Shown here: piece after piece, positions 1 to 12,056 of the stretch
Layout: every line of letters begins with the position of its first letter
Position numbering within the stretch: the first letter of the stretch is position 1
Source: Diplolepis rosae
Lineage: Eukaryota > Arthropoda > Insecta > Hymenoptera > Diplolepididae
DNA: 64,000 nucleotides
NCBI GenBank assembly: GCA_030998225.1
Contig: JAPYXD010000049.1
Coordinates: 1,178,001-1,242,000 of the forward strand
Direction: 5' to 3'
The notes under the pieces: generated by a model
Told to the model about the DNA's origin: nothing
The model's input: only the letters and a program-made list of their open reading frames with translations
Databases searched by the model: none
Made by a program: the position numbers and the translations under genes

Positions 1-28
1 GATTTACTATAGCTTTTATACCTTATAA

Positions 29-277
29 GTGACGAAAAATTCAGATGGAATTGGAATAAAAATTCTTATTGTAGGCACATGTCGTCGACTTTTGGATAGA
101 AATGAAATTGTAAAAAAATGCATTGACTATTTGAATAATTCCGTACACCTTTTAATGGAAAATTCTAAAAAAGTTGTCGAAATTCTCATTGACTACATCG
201 AGAAAAAATCCATGGGTTTTGTATATGAAGAACCAATGAATTTAAAGTTCAAACTCAATTTAATTTCGATAGCATAA
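29..277 (+). other. Unrecognised short open frame at window edge
   Basis: An 82-codon open frame begins at a GTG and ends in TAA. The peptide is lysine- and isoleucine-rich, with no motif I recognise. A GTG start is not expected in an insect, so if real it would be part of an exon entering from the left. It could equally be a transposon remnant or chance. Confidence 0.15.
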
Positions 278-323
278 AAATGATACTTGAATCGCTCGGT
301 ACTGTTAGTATAAACGCACACTT

Positions 324-877
324 GCAGGTGCGAATTTCGGTCAGCTGCCAGAGTTGGACCATCGGGCCACGGTTGGCCCTACTCTGGCGACCGAGGTTTG
401 GTGACCATTGTAACTGATTAAAATACCTGAAACAAAATGATTGCTTATTAACAGGGCACAGACCCATCTTTTACGGCCTTTGCAGCAGTAGCTTATAAGT
501 GAGATTTTTTTCGGAATATGGTTTAGTTATGTAGATAATATAGGTGGGTTAGAGGGTTCGAATCCAAAAGCGAATACAAAATTTTTAATTCAAGCGTGCG
601 ATTACAAATAATGTATCAATAATGTACTAATAATGTACTTATCAAATAATGTACCTTATCAGGGCCTGCTAGTGCCCTGATTTCAATTTCTACACGGGTA
701 CAAGCATATTTTGCCTAAGGCGGCCCATCTCCAGCACCTGGCGTCGGGCCAACTGTTCATGCCAATGGACGGATAGCGTTATCATTTCATTAGTTGGCCT
801 GACCTCTGGCCAACAAGGTTGGACCAACTTTTACAAGATTGGCCCAACCATGGGCCGACGGTCAATTCCCACCTGGG
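324..877. mobile_element. Possible TIR element with GGACC/GGCCC-rich ends
   Basis: The left end reads CAGGTGCGAATT, and the complement of the right end reads CAGGTGGGAATT. Both ends are followed by GTTGGACC/GGCCC-rich sequence. A second terminus-like sequence, CAATTTCTACACGGG, lies inside at 684-698 and matches the ends of the element at 35705-37056, so this may be a nest of related non-autonomous elements. SINE copy 1 is also inside. No coding capacity is seen and the superfamily is unknown. Confidence 0.35.
478..640 (+). repeat. tRNA-related SINE, copy 1 (A-box segment missing)
   Basis: GGTTCGAATCC at 555-565 is a perfect RNA polymerase III B box. The flanking sequence (GCTTATAAG, CGGAATATGG, then AAAAGCGAAT and a CAAGCGTGCGATTAC tail) matches the minus-strand copies at about 7190-7390 and 11550-11660. 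Compared with the copy near 7300, about 40 bp containing the A box is absent here, so this copy should be transcriptionally dead. Confidence 0.55.
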
Positions 878-891
878 CTATCATCTAGTTT

Positions 892-1560
892 CGATTATTC
901 AATATAATAACGTGGAACATCAGTTTGCTGAAAATTCCACACGTTTTTGAAATTAAAAAGTTTTTATGTGTGCCCAAGACGCAGATTACTTTCATTCGAT
1001 CCTGCGTGTATAGGTACACGGAAAAAATTTGTCGCTTAATATGTCATCGACTTTGTGTAATACTCGTGGATAGGTTAGAAAGTCGACTAAATATTAAGAA
1101 CCTCCTTATTGAAGAATATGATAGATAATTGCTGAAAATGTAAAACGTAAATTCGAAAGTTTAAGTGACAGTCGCGGAAAATTTAAAACACCGTGGGTTT
1201 TATTTTCTCTAAACCAGGCATCGAAAGTCTAACTGACAGTCGAAGAAAATGTTGAACAGTGTAAAAAGGAAAATATCATTTTCTGTGATATGATCCTGCA
1301 CTTATAGTTAATTATTTTTCACTTTTACATTACCTATATAATCCTAACATGAACTTGAATAAAAGTTTGATTTTTTATAATTATACTACGAGTAATAATA
1401 TGTTTTTTTATAAATCTTTACTTCTATATTCTATACTTTACTTAAATCATACTTCACCCTACACTTCTGAATTTTACTCAAGTGTGATTCAATCTTAAAC
1501 ATTTAATACATCACAAATAATTACAGTGATACTAAATAGATCAACCTGGCTGTGTAACCA
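892..1560 (+). repeat. Dispersed repeat A, copy 1
   Basis: The stretch TTCAATATAATAACGTGGAA through TTTTTGAAATTAAAAAG, ATGTGTG and CTTTCATTCG is a diverged copy of sequence at about 23540-24003 and 40620-41122. All three share the later blocks CACCCTACACTTCTGAA and AATTACAGTGATACTAAATA. The short frame at 925-1128 lies in this repeat and is not conserved as a protein. The type of element is unknown. Confidence 0.6.
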
Positions 1561-1743
1561 AATATATAGGTGAATATATTCCGGGAAGATTAAAAGTATT
1601 TATCTGAAATTATGGTTCGTTTTTGTTCAAAAATTTGCAAAAAATTCTTTACACAAAATAAAACTGGGAAAGTTATCGGCAATTTCAAATAACTGTAAAA
1701 TTTATTGCGAAAGTTTTACTAATACATACCAGACATTAAATAC

Positions 1744-2364
1744 TCATTAGTTGCTGTTGGCGGACGAATTCAAATTGCACTTTCATTAACAATTTTCTTG
1801 AGAAAATTTAATAATTATTATAAAGTATGTATAAATGTATAATTATAACATGATTTTAAAAGCATTATAAAAAATCATTGTGAGCCAGACTACCAACAAA
1901 TTTCTTCTTAAATTCTGGTATGGTCTAGCTGCAAATAATTATCTATAGCCAAGGCAGTGGAAAGAAAGACCGGGCCCAGGGGTAGTAATTACGGGCCCTT
2001 ATATTATTTTTAAAATCCATGGCTCAAAAATGTGGATATTGAATACTCGAAACGTTATTAGTGTATTCATATTGAGATAAATGCGAAGTTTTGTGTTAAG
2101 TCCGGAGTTCAATCACTCAAAAATGGTTTTTTAAATTTTTTTATAAATTTTTTCGTACAGGGCCGAAAAAACCGGGCCCTCTCAAAAATCCCGGACCCGA
2201 GAAGAATCATCCTCCATCTCGTCAGGCCTGTTTATAACGTTTATAAAATCATTTTATAAGTGCACATTTATACATACTTTACAATAATAATTATTAAATT
2301 TCTGAATGAAACTTGTTAATTAATGCGCGATTTGAATTCGTCCGCCAACAACAGCAAATGAATG
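1744..2364. mobile_element. TIR element with inverted arms of about 130 bp
   Basis: TTGCTGTTGGCGGACGAATT at the left is inverted at the right as AATTCGTCCGCCAACAACAG. The match continues inward through ATAATTATTATAAAGTATG. The middle (1930-2225) holds GGGCCC-rich sequence with no usable open frame. It looks like a non-autonomous DNA transposon; no superfamily is assigned. Confidence 0.6.
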
Positions 2365-2369
2365 TTTAC

Positions 2370-4460
2370 CACCGTTAGGATCATTGACTTACTAAATTCT
2401 GTCACATCTTCCATATTTTCAGGAAGATATTTTGAGTACGGAAAAATTATCTTATGTTTATGTTAGGTGGTCAGGTTGGTCCATGACCTTAAAGATTACC
2501 CAAATTTATATACATTTAAATGAGCATTGTATCATCTATACTACCCCCACCCATCCATCGGAGACATGTTGAACGCAAGCACATGTTGATATAAGCTCTC
2601 CTTTATCACCAGCATTTTATAATGTATGTGATTGTGCAGACAGTCTGCGGTATCGGTATTACATATTAGTTACGCACTGTCGGTTGGAGCGTGAGGTTGT
2701 CTGTCCAAACAACAGAAATTGTCAATATCAGTCGGCGTCGAAACGCCTTATTAACGACGTCGGTCTGGATTGGTTGCAATATTAATATTAAACCATATTT
2801 GGTATCTTTTAAAATACGTACATGGCACTACAAAATCTGCACACAAAGTCTAATATATAGGTAGTCAGTTACGGTCGGTTACGCTCATCAAAGTATAGTG
2901 AATAAAAATTACGTGAAGTGATTGTCGTCTGCTTGTTTAAGCTGTAAGTCAGTACAACAGGAACTTTATTATATTAGATTTATATTTGAAGAATCTCTTT
3001 CACAGTATATTGAAGTAGCATATCTTAAAAAATAGAAATCCGTAATTAATTATGTAATATAACTAGACAAAAATTATTAAAATATATGGTATAAATATTA
3101 AATATAATTTACACTTTTTAACGTCAAATTTTTAACATTTAAGTGGGAATCGTAGGAATTTATTGAGGGTCAATTTTTTTAGCATCCTCGAGATTGATCT
3201 TTAAGACAATAAAATATGATTGTTTTCGTTTTTCTCTGGGGATAATTAAAACTAATTAAAAGTAGATTATTGGCAGACATATTAATCTCACAGATAAAAT
3301 GAATAACTGATATCGACTGTGAACCTTGTTTGATTTTCTGTTCATCGTGTCAAGTAATTGGTCTTATTATTGGCAAAAGTCAGGATAAATGACATTTCTT
3401 GTTAAACATGTAAAAATTGTTTATGCAATTCAAGAAAATAATGTTTCTTATTTATCATAATTTTTATATTTTGTAAACCAGTTAACAAATTATAAGTAAA
3501 TTATTCAGTCAAAAAACAATCTAGTTATTCCAACCATAAAGATATAATATATCAATATTCCCTGATTAGAAATTCTGGTGGATACAATTTGATTTCTTTT
3601 TATTGGTAAAAACAGAATTTCTGATTAATACATATTTAACTATCTTTTGTGATAAAAATAACCAAATCGTTTTTATTAATATTTTATCTTTTTCAATTCA
3701 TTGATTGACATATGTCTTATTCAGAATTTTCGCAATATTATTAAAAAGTATTGTAAAAAAATAATAAGAGAAAAAAATCTTGTCATTACAAAATTCAATG
3801 TAATACGCTCGTTGTAGGCAAGTTGTCAGATCTTATGGAATATTGTTAGTCAGAATGACTTGCTAGTTCACAAACGAGGAATGAGTTAAATAATATACAA
3901 CAATTTTATATACCTATTTACGGGGCATAAATTGCTTGATATTTATAATATATTAGAATTTACTAAAAATTTATGATACATTATATAATGTGAATGAAAA
4001 TCATTTAGTAGATTTCAATAATTATCTTTAATTACTCAATCATCAGACATATTGCAAATGACATCGAGAAATACATTTCTATGTAACCTTTTTACTTTTA
4101 TAAACATATTAAGTGTTGGAATGAATATTTACAGACTTTTGTTTAGATGCATGGCTTTATTAGAAATAGACAAAACAAGTTTAATCTAGAAAATATTCTT
4201 CCCTGTTGCCGATAACCCTGTGTCATCAAGCTGACAGTATCAGATATACCATTACAAAAGATCTTTTGCCTAATTTACCAAATTTTAATTGCTTCAGCCA
4301 AATATTTATATAAATATTTTTGTGTTCAAGATTTCATTTTGCTTTGACCCACTATATGTACTATTGTTCTGTAAACTTACGAGTATATTGTTTTCCCGGA
4401 CAATTCACAAAGCATAATAAAAACCAGAATATTGATACATAAAAACCCTGACTGAACAAG
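2370..4460. other. No recognisable feature
   Basis: This AT-rich stretch has no open frame of useful length and no repeat that I could match elsewhere in the window. A moderately GC-rich patch at 2530-2960 contains a TCAGTT initiator-like site near 2865 and a GTAAGT near 2944, too little to call a promoter or exon. Confidence 0.3.
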
Positions 4461-5649
4461 TTTGAGCGCGCCTGGGGCGCGCGATTTGATCGTCGCACTT
4501 CGCGCTCCATAATACTCGATCGTCGCGCTGCGCGCTCCGGAATTTTTGAACGTCGCGCTTCGCGCTCCGTTCTTTCTGGACCTCGCGCTTCGCGATCGAT
4601 TTTCTGTCTACATTTCAGTAACTTTTTAATAAATTACATAATTAAATTAATTTATTTTCTCCCAAGTCTCTGAAAAAGAAAAAACAATCGTAGACTTTAT
4701 TTAAGGAAACGATTTTGCAGAACAACGCTTATTTCGTATCTCACATATTTTGGTGAAAAAAATCGAATTTTTGTAATATTAAAAATCAAAACATAAAATA
4801 TACATCCTGTCCCAAATGTCTTAATGAGAATTTGTAGACCTCATTTAGGCAAATAATTTTTCATCTAAACGTTTTTTATGTATATCATATTTTTGTCTAA
4901 AAAATGGATTTCTTGAATTTTAATCGTATTTTTTGGAATTGAAACGAAAAATATATGTTTTTTCAGAAACTGTGTGAGACAAAATTTGTAGATCTTTTAG
5001 AAACGAACAACTTTGTATTCTAACGTTTTTTTCGTATTTCACATATTATTGTTAAAAAATTGAATTTTGGATTTTCAATAGCTTTTTTTTTTAATTAAAA
5101 ATAAAAATATGCATCTTATGAAAAAATGTTACAATCCAAATTTGTAGGTCTTTATGCAGAAAATAATATTGTATCATAACGTTTCTTCGTATCTCGTATA
5201 ATTTGATTGGAAAACGGAATTTTGATATTGACTTTTTTCAAGTTTTAATATGCTGTAACATTTCTAATTTTGATTTAATCAAAAAATGTTATCATGAAAA
5301 TTTGTAGAGATTTATCAGCACTATCAAAAACCAGTATTGAAATTTTTGGTTTTTTCAAAAAGTTATTTTCAAAAACACAAAAGTGGTGCTCAATCCCTCA
5401 ATTTTGATTGGATGTGGCTGGTTAACGAACTTGTCCTTACTTTTTTGGCTCCGATAAAGTGTGCCAAAGCTCAATTCAATCTGATAAGCCTATCGAGAGT
5501 TATGCCGCTAACACGACCTACTACTGACAGACAGACAGACACTTTCGTAAAAACCGTTTTTTCTGACTCAGGGGGTCTCAAATTTAATGAAATTTCCGAA
5601 AGTCATTTTTCACATGAAACCAATACCTTCTCATCCATGATGAGAATGT
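4461..5649 (-). mobile_element. Dispersed repeat B, copy 1
   Basis: This copy is inverted relative to 8152-9412 and 44755-46329. It starts with several CGCGCTTCGCGCTC units (4465-4600) and ends at 5649 with CATGATGAGAATGT, the complement of the ACATTCTCATCATG start of the other copies. The 104-codon frame at 5337-5651 lies inside. A related peptide frame occurs at 8287-8475 and 44863-45075, but it begins and ends differently and shows no domain, so shared DNA ancestry explains it. Confidence 0.7.
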
Positions 5650-6190
5650 AAAAAGAGTATTTTAATTGCATATATTATAATTTAAATTGAACTTGAACTT
5701 GAAGAATCATAGCGCAACTCTTATGAGCATTTGTCTTTAACGTATTCAGTGTTAAATTACTTATTAAATTATCTAAATTATTTATTATTTATATTTGAAT
5801 TAATTTGATTATTTTGGTAAAAAATGCGAGGAAAATTAATTTTTTCTACAAGAAATACCACTTTAGTATTGAAAAATCAAATATTATCTCACAGCAGCGG
5901 TTTTATCAAATTAATTTTTTACTTTTCAGCCTTCTATTTGTCTCGTAATATGTTACTCGTGTTCCACGTATACGTTGTATGTTAAATGCAACTTAAAATC
6001 AATTTTTTAAAAATCCCGATAGCACTTATACGGTTATGGTAGCAGACGAATTTTTACGATATTCTTCTCGAATAGTATTAACCTTTTCAATTTTTTTTAT
6101 AGATCTATAAAGCTCCACACTGATAGGAATTGTTCGGGAGTCTTAGCCATTCGGTTGTAGGCTGGGAATTTATAATTGTATTTATAATAT
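5650..6190. other. No recognisable feature
   Basis: AT-rich sequence with no open frame or repeat match that I can support. Confidence 0.3.
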
Positions 6191-6600
6191 CAGGGCCGAC
6201 GCGAGGTTCTTTACCGCTACGTGCAATTACAGTTTTTGACCCCCAACCCCACACACTTTTTCTTGTATGCAGGAATAAATTTTTTTACTCTTTGAAGTCA
6301 TTGATTTAAAAGTGCCTGTGCAGGAAAAAATCATATACTAAATTACACATAATAATTAAACACTTCATAGCATATCTTTTTATTTCTTTTCATAAAAGTT
6401 CACTTTCCGAGCTTTTGCTTCCGAAAGCACTTCGAGTAAAGTACGATGGTCCAAATTTTTCGCGAAATCGCTTTCTATGGAAATGACAGCAAGCACCGTT
6501 AATCTGGTTTCTGAAATGGTTGAACGTAAATAGTTTTTTATCAAAAAAAATATGGAGGAATTTGCTTTCATCGCTTCATTTACGACTTCACGTGCCGTTT
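6191..6600 (-). pseudogene. hAT transposase C-terminal remnant with 3' TIR
   Basis: Reading leftward, the last 55-60 residues of a minus-strand frame (6853-6380) contain RLTVLAVISIESDF and EAKARKVNF. This is the layout of the hAT dimerisation region seen in ZMYM1-like hAT transposases, where a leucine-rich helix is followed by an acidic linker and K-x-R-K-x-x-F. The element then runs to CAGGGCCGACGCGAGG at 6191, a typical CAGGG hAT terminus. The upstream two thirds of the frame are low-complexity and not transposase-like. The DDE core is absent, so this is a dead 3' fragment. Confidence 0.6.
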
Positions 6601-6749
6601 TTTTTGTTTTTATAAAATGCTCCTGACTTCTTTTTACGTTTTTCCAAGTTTTCGTTTGAATAAATGGAATAGAACAAAAGAAAGAAATAAGGGGGTGGGG
6701 ATTTGTTGTTGTAAAGAGGGGAGAGGTTTCAGTGGAAACATGGAAACAA

Positions 6750-6905
6750 TAGTATATTATGTGCCTAGGCGCATAATGAGGGTTATTACGCGACGAGCGA
6801 CAATGCTCGCAGGAAATCGAAGCCAAGGCGTAGTCGAGGCTTAGCCGAGGCAAAGCCGGGGCGCGATCAGTCCTGCGAACATTTTAAGCGAGTCTCGTAA
6901 TTACC
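6750..6905 (-). repeat. Dispersed palindromic repeat C, copy 1
   Basis: GTGCCTAGGCGCATAATGAG, GCGACAATGCTCGCAGGA and GAGTCTCGTAATTACCCGAA recur in inverted order and orientation at 11195-11325. Here the central part has been replaced by AGGCxxAGxCGAGGC-like repeats. No coding content. Confidence 0.55.
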
Positions 6906-7189
6906 CGAATTGTTTGCATTCACTGAGAAAAATGGATTGTAAACGGTAATGAAAAATATGTTACCGGGTATAATCTTGGACTATGAACTATGGGACAGCG
7001 ATCTAGATTATTAAAACCATAATCTGTAGATGTTAAAAAAAAGATAGTATCGGATAATATCTTGGATTATAAACTGTAACATACCAGATTTAACGCGTGC
7101 AAAACAAAAGAAAGATAGAGGGGAGAGCTTTGGCACTCAGAAGAGGGGAGGTTTCAGTGGGAACACATACACAAATATTATTATCATAC

Positions 7190-7390
7190 CTATATAAGTA
7201 CTCAATGCTACACTATTTATAATCGCATACGCTTGAAAATAAATTTCAGAATTCGCTTTTGGGTTCGAACCCTCTAACTCTACCTATATCTACATTAACT
7301 AAACGCAATCCTAACGCCTAAAGCCTCTCGGCTATTCTCGCTTGCCATATTCCGAAATAAATGTCGCTTATAAGCCACTACTGAGTTGGG
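7190..7390 (-). repeat. tRNA-derived SINE, copy 2 (A and B boxes present)
   Basis: On the minus strand TAGCCGAGAGGCTTTAGGCG (7334-7315) is a tRNA-Leu/Ser-like D-arm with an A box. It is followed 45-50 bp later by GGTTCGAACCC (7271-7261), one base from the ideal B box. The segment between resembles a decayed class II tRNA with a long variable arm. A non-tRNA tail follows (AAAAGCGAATTC, then GCGATTATAAATA). The head plus shared tail in three copies supports a SINE rather than a functional tRNA gene. Confidence 0.6.
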
Positions 7391-7867
7391 CAGACTTGAA
7401 TTCGAGTCTACGAAGCTATTCGGATAACGTCGGAAGCACTCGGACGACATTCTGAAACGAATTATACGAAAAACCGAGAATGAATGTTTTGCTTTTTGCT
7501 GCTCGTCGCAAGGTTTCATAATATGAATATTTTAAATATGGTTTCTAGGTTATAATATTCATTGTTCGACTTATTAAATTTATTTTTAGAAAACTTAGTA
7601 ATCATAATATCATTTTTTAGTACTCTTTATTTTTCGAATGGAGATTCATAATATTTGGTATTTAAAATACTAACTTTTCTTCTACACGTTTTAAAGACTG
7701 TTATGGCTATATTGAATTTCGATGCCATAATATGAATAAATGTAATAAAACCTCGGGGTTCCTCATTTTAAAACACTATTGTACTAAACCTTCATTCAAT
7801 CTTATCATTTACTCTAACGAAAAGTTTCTCAGTCGAGGTTTATTATCTGCAGATGTTACGAATTATT

Positions 7868-8072
7868 TTCTGAAGATTATAAGAATGTCGAATATTCGAC
7901 ATTCGAAGCACCCTTCTTCGGATCGGATTTTTTCGATTCGATCGGCCGCATAGTCGAATGTCGAATATTTGACATCCGAAGCACTCTTCTTCGGATGTCG
8001 AATATTCGACACCCGAAGTGCCTCAATTCGGATATTGAACATTCGATGAGCGCAGGATGTAGTTTGCAACTT
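7868..8072. repeat. Palindromic GTCGAATATTCGAC satellite block 1
   Basis: The sequence is built from the self-complementary core GTCGAATATTCGAC alternating with CGAAG(C/T)RCCCTTCTTCGGAT and a CGATTCGATCGGCCG linker. It ends with GCGCAGGATGTAGTTTGCAA, which is inverted at the start of the block at 10705. Both strands stay open by chance because of the repeat, giving the short frames at 7732-7953 and 7863-8069. Confidence 0.8.
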
Positions 8073-8151
8073 TTAACCAGACATCAAACAATATACATAC
8101 ATTGTATAATTGTATTTTGATTTTATATCGCCATAGTCGAAAGAATGTATT

Positions 8152-9412
8152 ACATTTTCATCATGGATGAGAAGGTATTGGTTTTATGTGAAAAATGAGT
8201 TTCATAATTATCATCAAATCTTTACGTTTTGAGACCCCCTGAGTCAGAAAAAACGGTTTTTACGAAAGTGTCTGTCTGTCTGTCTGTCAGTAGTAGGTCG
8301 TGTGCGGCATAACTCTCGATAGAATTATCAGATTGAATTGAGCTTTGGTACACTTTATCGGAGCCGAAAACGTAAGGACAAGTTCGTTAACCAGCCACAT
8401 CCAATCAAAATTGAGGGATGGAGCACTACTTTTGTGTCTTTGAAAATAACTTTTTGAAAAAATCAAAAATTTCAATACTGGTTTTTGATAGTGCTCATAA
8501 ATCTCTACAAATTATCCCCATAACATTTTTGATTAAATCAAAATTAGAAATGTTACAGCATATTCAAATTCGAAAAAAGTCAATATCAAAATTCCATTTT
8601 CCAGTTAAATTATACGAGATACGAAAAAACGTTATGACACAATATTATTTTCTACATAAAGACCTACAAATTTGAATTGTAACATTTTTTCATAAGATGC
8701 ATATTTTTCTTTTTAATTAAAAAAAAAAAAAAACTATTGAAAATCCAAAATTCAATTTTTTAACAATAATATGTGAAATACGAAAAAAACGTAAGAATAC
8801 AAAGTTGTTTGTTTCAAAAAGATCTACCAATTTTGTCTGACACAGTTTCTGATGAAACATATATTTTTCGTTTCAATTCCAAAAAATACGATAAAAATTC
8901 CATTTTTAGACAAAATATGTGAGATACAAAAAAAACGTTTAGATGGAAAATTGTTTGCCTAAATGAGGTCTACAAATTCTCGTTAGGACATTTCGGGACG
9001 GGATGTATATTTTATGTTTTGATTTTTAATATTAAAAAAATTCGATTTTTTTCAACAAAATATGTGAGATACGAAATAAACGTTGTTCTGCAAAATCGTT
9101 TCCTTAAATAAAGTCTACGATTGTTTTTTCTTTTTGAGAGATTTGCAAGAAAATAAATTATTTTAATCATGTAATTTATTAAAAAGTTACTGAAATGTAT
9201 ACAGAAAATCGAGCTCGAAGCGCGAGCGTCATGATGAGAATGTGTTCCTTAAGGCTGATAGAGCCTTAAGTAAATTGAATTTCCTGTTTCAATTAAATTC
9301 AAAAAGAAATTGAGTGACTTTGAGAAAATGTGTAATTCACATCATCTCTAATATTATTATAAAATTGGTTTGAGCTTCAGTATCAATTTATAAGAAATAA
9401 ACTTAAATGTAT
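8152..9412 (+). mobile_element. Dispersed repeat B, copy 2
   Basis: It starts ACATTTTCATCATGGATGAG and has an internal inverted terminus CATGATGAGAATGT ending at 9243. Homology with the copy at 44755 continues past that point through a TTAAGG...CCTTAA hairpin to about 9412. A single GAGCTCGAAGCGCGAG unit (about 9211) stands where other copies have several. There is no protein domain. Confidence 0.7.
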
Positions 9413-10700
9413 ATACATACATAGTTTTGGAATTTGTATGCTAGCTTATTAATAATAGAAGTGTATGGGTATAAAATAAATACGAGTAATGTTATAAAGA
9501 AACTTTTAACTTCATTATGATTGCTTTAAGAACTCATGATTTTATACAAATAAATATACTCTTTTACATAAGAGGGTGGCAGCAGATCTCTTTTCTCTTC
9601 AAAGATGGTTCGTTTACTCGTGAACAATCTGTCAGAACTTCTGGATGTTGTGGGAATTTGTAAATAATGCTGAACAGCAGTGTATAGATATAACATTTTT
9701 TTCGACTATCTTAAGATATCGAGATAAGATATCGAGTTGAAATTTTAGGCTCTTGAATAAGAGTCACGAAGGGACTTTTTTTACTTTAAAATTTTTACAT
9801 TTCCAATAAAAATTTAGATAAAAATTTTTGGAAAAAAATTATTTTTTAATCATAAACATTTCTTTGTGCCTTTTATTTAAGTTCTCAAAACTTCAAATCG
9901 ATATCTTATTTCGTGTGGCTGGAAGTTGGTTTAAAAAAGTAAGGTACTAATCGGGTAAGTGTGTCATGGCCCTGAAATTAAACTAATAAAAAAGTATCTA
10001 ATCGGGTGCATAATATTTCCTCGTAGATTCTAATAGAGTTCATTTAAATGTACAAAATTTAATTTCTATAATTTATTGTACAATTTCATTGTGCTTAAAA
10101 AATTATTAATAAACTTATGTTCAGTAGGGTTTTCTCTTTTATCGTACAGAGTTTTATTGTGTAAAGTGTATTTAAATTTCCAAAATTAAAATTATTATGT
10201 CTTGTTTTAGTTGTAGAGATTTATGGTATAGGATAAATTTTGGTGAGTTGGTTGAGAATATTAAAATTGTTAAATATTTATAACTCTGTATAGTCCCTGT
10301 GCGTATAATTATTTTTCTCGAGTTTTCAGGCGTACAGAATTTTATTTTGTAGTTATTTTATTAAATACAAATCACGTTGCCTGATTCTTCAAACAATTAT
10401 AATACACATTCCTTTAAATGATATGAATAAATCGCATATGAAAAAAACGAATTCTTTCGACTCACGATTCCGATATGATAAACTATTAATAATAACTTGA
10501 AAAATGTATTCACAAATTATTTTAAATTTAATATTATATTTACATTTAATAAAATGAATAATTATATATTTTTTAAAAATTAGTTAAAATTATGTAACAT
10601 TAATGTGTCAAATTGAAATAATTAATATTTTTTTATTCTTTAAATATGACGATGTAAAATTAAAATACAACTATTCAATGTATATTGTGTAATTTCTGAT
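9413..10700. other. No recognisable feature
   Basis: AT-rich sequence without a supported gene. I found no match to other parts of the window. Confidence 0.3.
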
Positions 10701-10704
10701 TAAA

Positions 10705-11056
10705 AATTGCAAACTACATACTGCGCCGGTCGAAAGTTACAAATCCGTCATTCGATCGGACGTGCTTCGGATGTCGATTATTCTACATTCGACGGACGCA
10801 CTTCGGATGTCGAATATTCGACATTCGACGGACGGACGGCCGATCGAATCGAAAAAATCCGATCCGAAGAAGGGTGCTTCGAATGTCGAATGTTCGACAT
10901 CCGAAGAAGGGTGCTTCGAATGTCGAATATTCGACATTCGACGGGCGGCTGATCGAATGTCGAATATTCGACATCCGAAACACCCTTCTTCGGATGTCGA
11001 ATATTCGACATTCGACGGAGGCCAATATCGGATCGAAAATCGGATCGAATCTTCTC
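10705..11056. repeat. Palindromic GTCGAATATTCGAC satellite block 2
   Basis: This is a longer block of the same satellite as 7868-8072, in the opposite orientation: TTGCAAACTACATACTGCGC leads into the array. The core GTCGAATATTCGAC is spaced by GGATG/CGAAGAAGGGTGCTTC and CGGACGG linkers. Five overlapping open frames on both strands across 10707-11073 are products of the repeat and not genes. Confidence 0.85.
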
Positions 11057-11127
11057 GCACACCTCTAGACTAGTCGTGACATATCAAGTGTAATGACTAG
11101 CGCCGCAAACAACTACAATACTAGATT

Positions 11128-11377
11128 TGATTCGAGTGTACGCATAAAAACTCGTATCCGCACCGAAGTCACATAAAATAGAATACGTGCCAATGCACAC
11201 AATTCGGGAAATTACGAGACTCGCGACAATGCTCGTAGGACTGATCGCGCTCGGCTTCGATCTCCTGCGAGCATTGTCGCTCGTCACGCAATAACCCTCA
11301 TTGTGCGCCTAGGCACGTAATATACTATTATGTGAATTCGGCGCATATACGAGTTTTTATGCGTACACTCGAATACA
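11128..11377. mobile_element. Palindromic repeat C, copy 2 (MITE-like)
   Basis: The outer arms TTCGAGTGTACGCATAAAAA and TTTTTATGCGTACACTCGAA are inverted. Nested inside are GCGACAATGCTCGTAGGA and its near complement TCCTGCGAGCATTGTCGC. The order suggests a double hairpin. The 67-codon minus frame here is not protein-like. Confidence 0.65.
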
Positions 11378-11549
11378 ATCTGAAAAGGTCGAAATTGCCG
11401 TGATTATCACCCATCTCACTTGACATTTTGCGAATACTTATATACAACATTACGCTACTCTCAACTGTAGCGTAAATACGAGTTTACGCGCCGGAGGCAC
11501 ATAAGTATTATTATATAACAATATCATACGTTTTTTATGTTCAGATATT

Positions 11550-11660
11550 TAAGTACACAATGATACATTATTTGTAATCGCACGCTTGAATTAAAAATTT
11601 CATATATACATAATATACATAACTAAACGCATTCCTAACGCCTAAAGCCTCTCAGTTATG
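11550..11660 (-). repeat. tRNA-derived SINE, copy 3 (B box lost)
   Basis: On the minus strand CTGAGAGGCTTTAGGCGTTA matches the D-arm of the copy near 7300. The region that should hold the B box is replaced by a TATATGAAATTTTT run. The ATTCAAGCGTGCGATTAC tail matches copy 1. Confidence 0.5.
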
Positions 11661-12056
11661 GGTTTGAAATTTTTCCACTTTCAATGACTGAATTAAGTTT
11701 CTATAAAACACGGTATTTTTGTATGAAACTTGGAAAAAACTTTTTTATCAACAACATTATCTAATAAAAAGTTGTATACTTCAGAAGTATACATTTTTAA
11801 AGTACCTTAGTAATAATTTACATAGAATATAACTTTTTATATTTTAATGTCAAGAAACAAGTTGGACAATTTTTTGCAATTTCAAAATTTGAAATTTTTG
11901 TGCATCGGAAGAATAACACTAAATTAGTATAATTAACTATTTTAAGAGCATATAAAAAGGGGAGCTTATTCGGGCCGTATACGAACCTTATCAGGGCCGT
12001 TACATAAATTTGTTGATCAGGCAGCCTGCTCCCGACCTGGTCTGAGCCTTATTTAA

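Noticed and set aside
2840..2960. Promoter plus first exon of a host gene
   Set aside because: Only a TATA-like and an initiator-like motif with a stray GTAAGT; spacing is wrong and no coding sequence follows.
5337..5651. 104-codon frame with related frames at 8287-8475 and 44863-45075
   Set aside because: The frame lies in dispersed repeat B; related copies are shared DNA with different ends, and no domain or constrained start is visible.
7190..7390. Functional tRNA gene
   Set aside because: The boxes are good, but acceptor and anticodon stems do not pair and the unit recurs with a non-tRNA tail.
10707..11073. Five overlapping open frames on both strands rich in RMSNIRHS-like repeats
   Set aside because: They are translations of the palindromic GTCGAATATTCGAC satellite; openness on both strands follows from the repeat.
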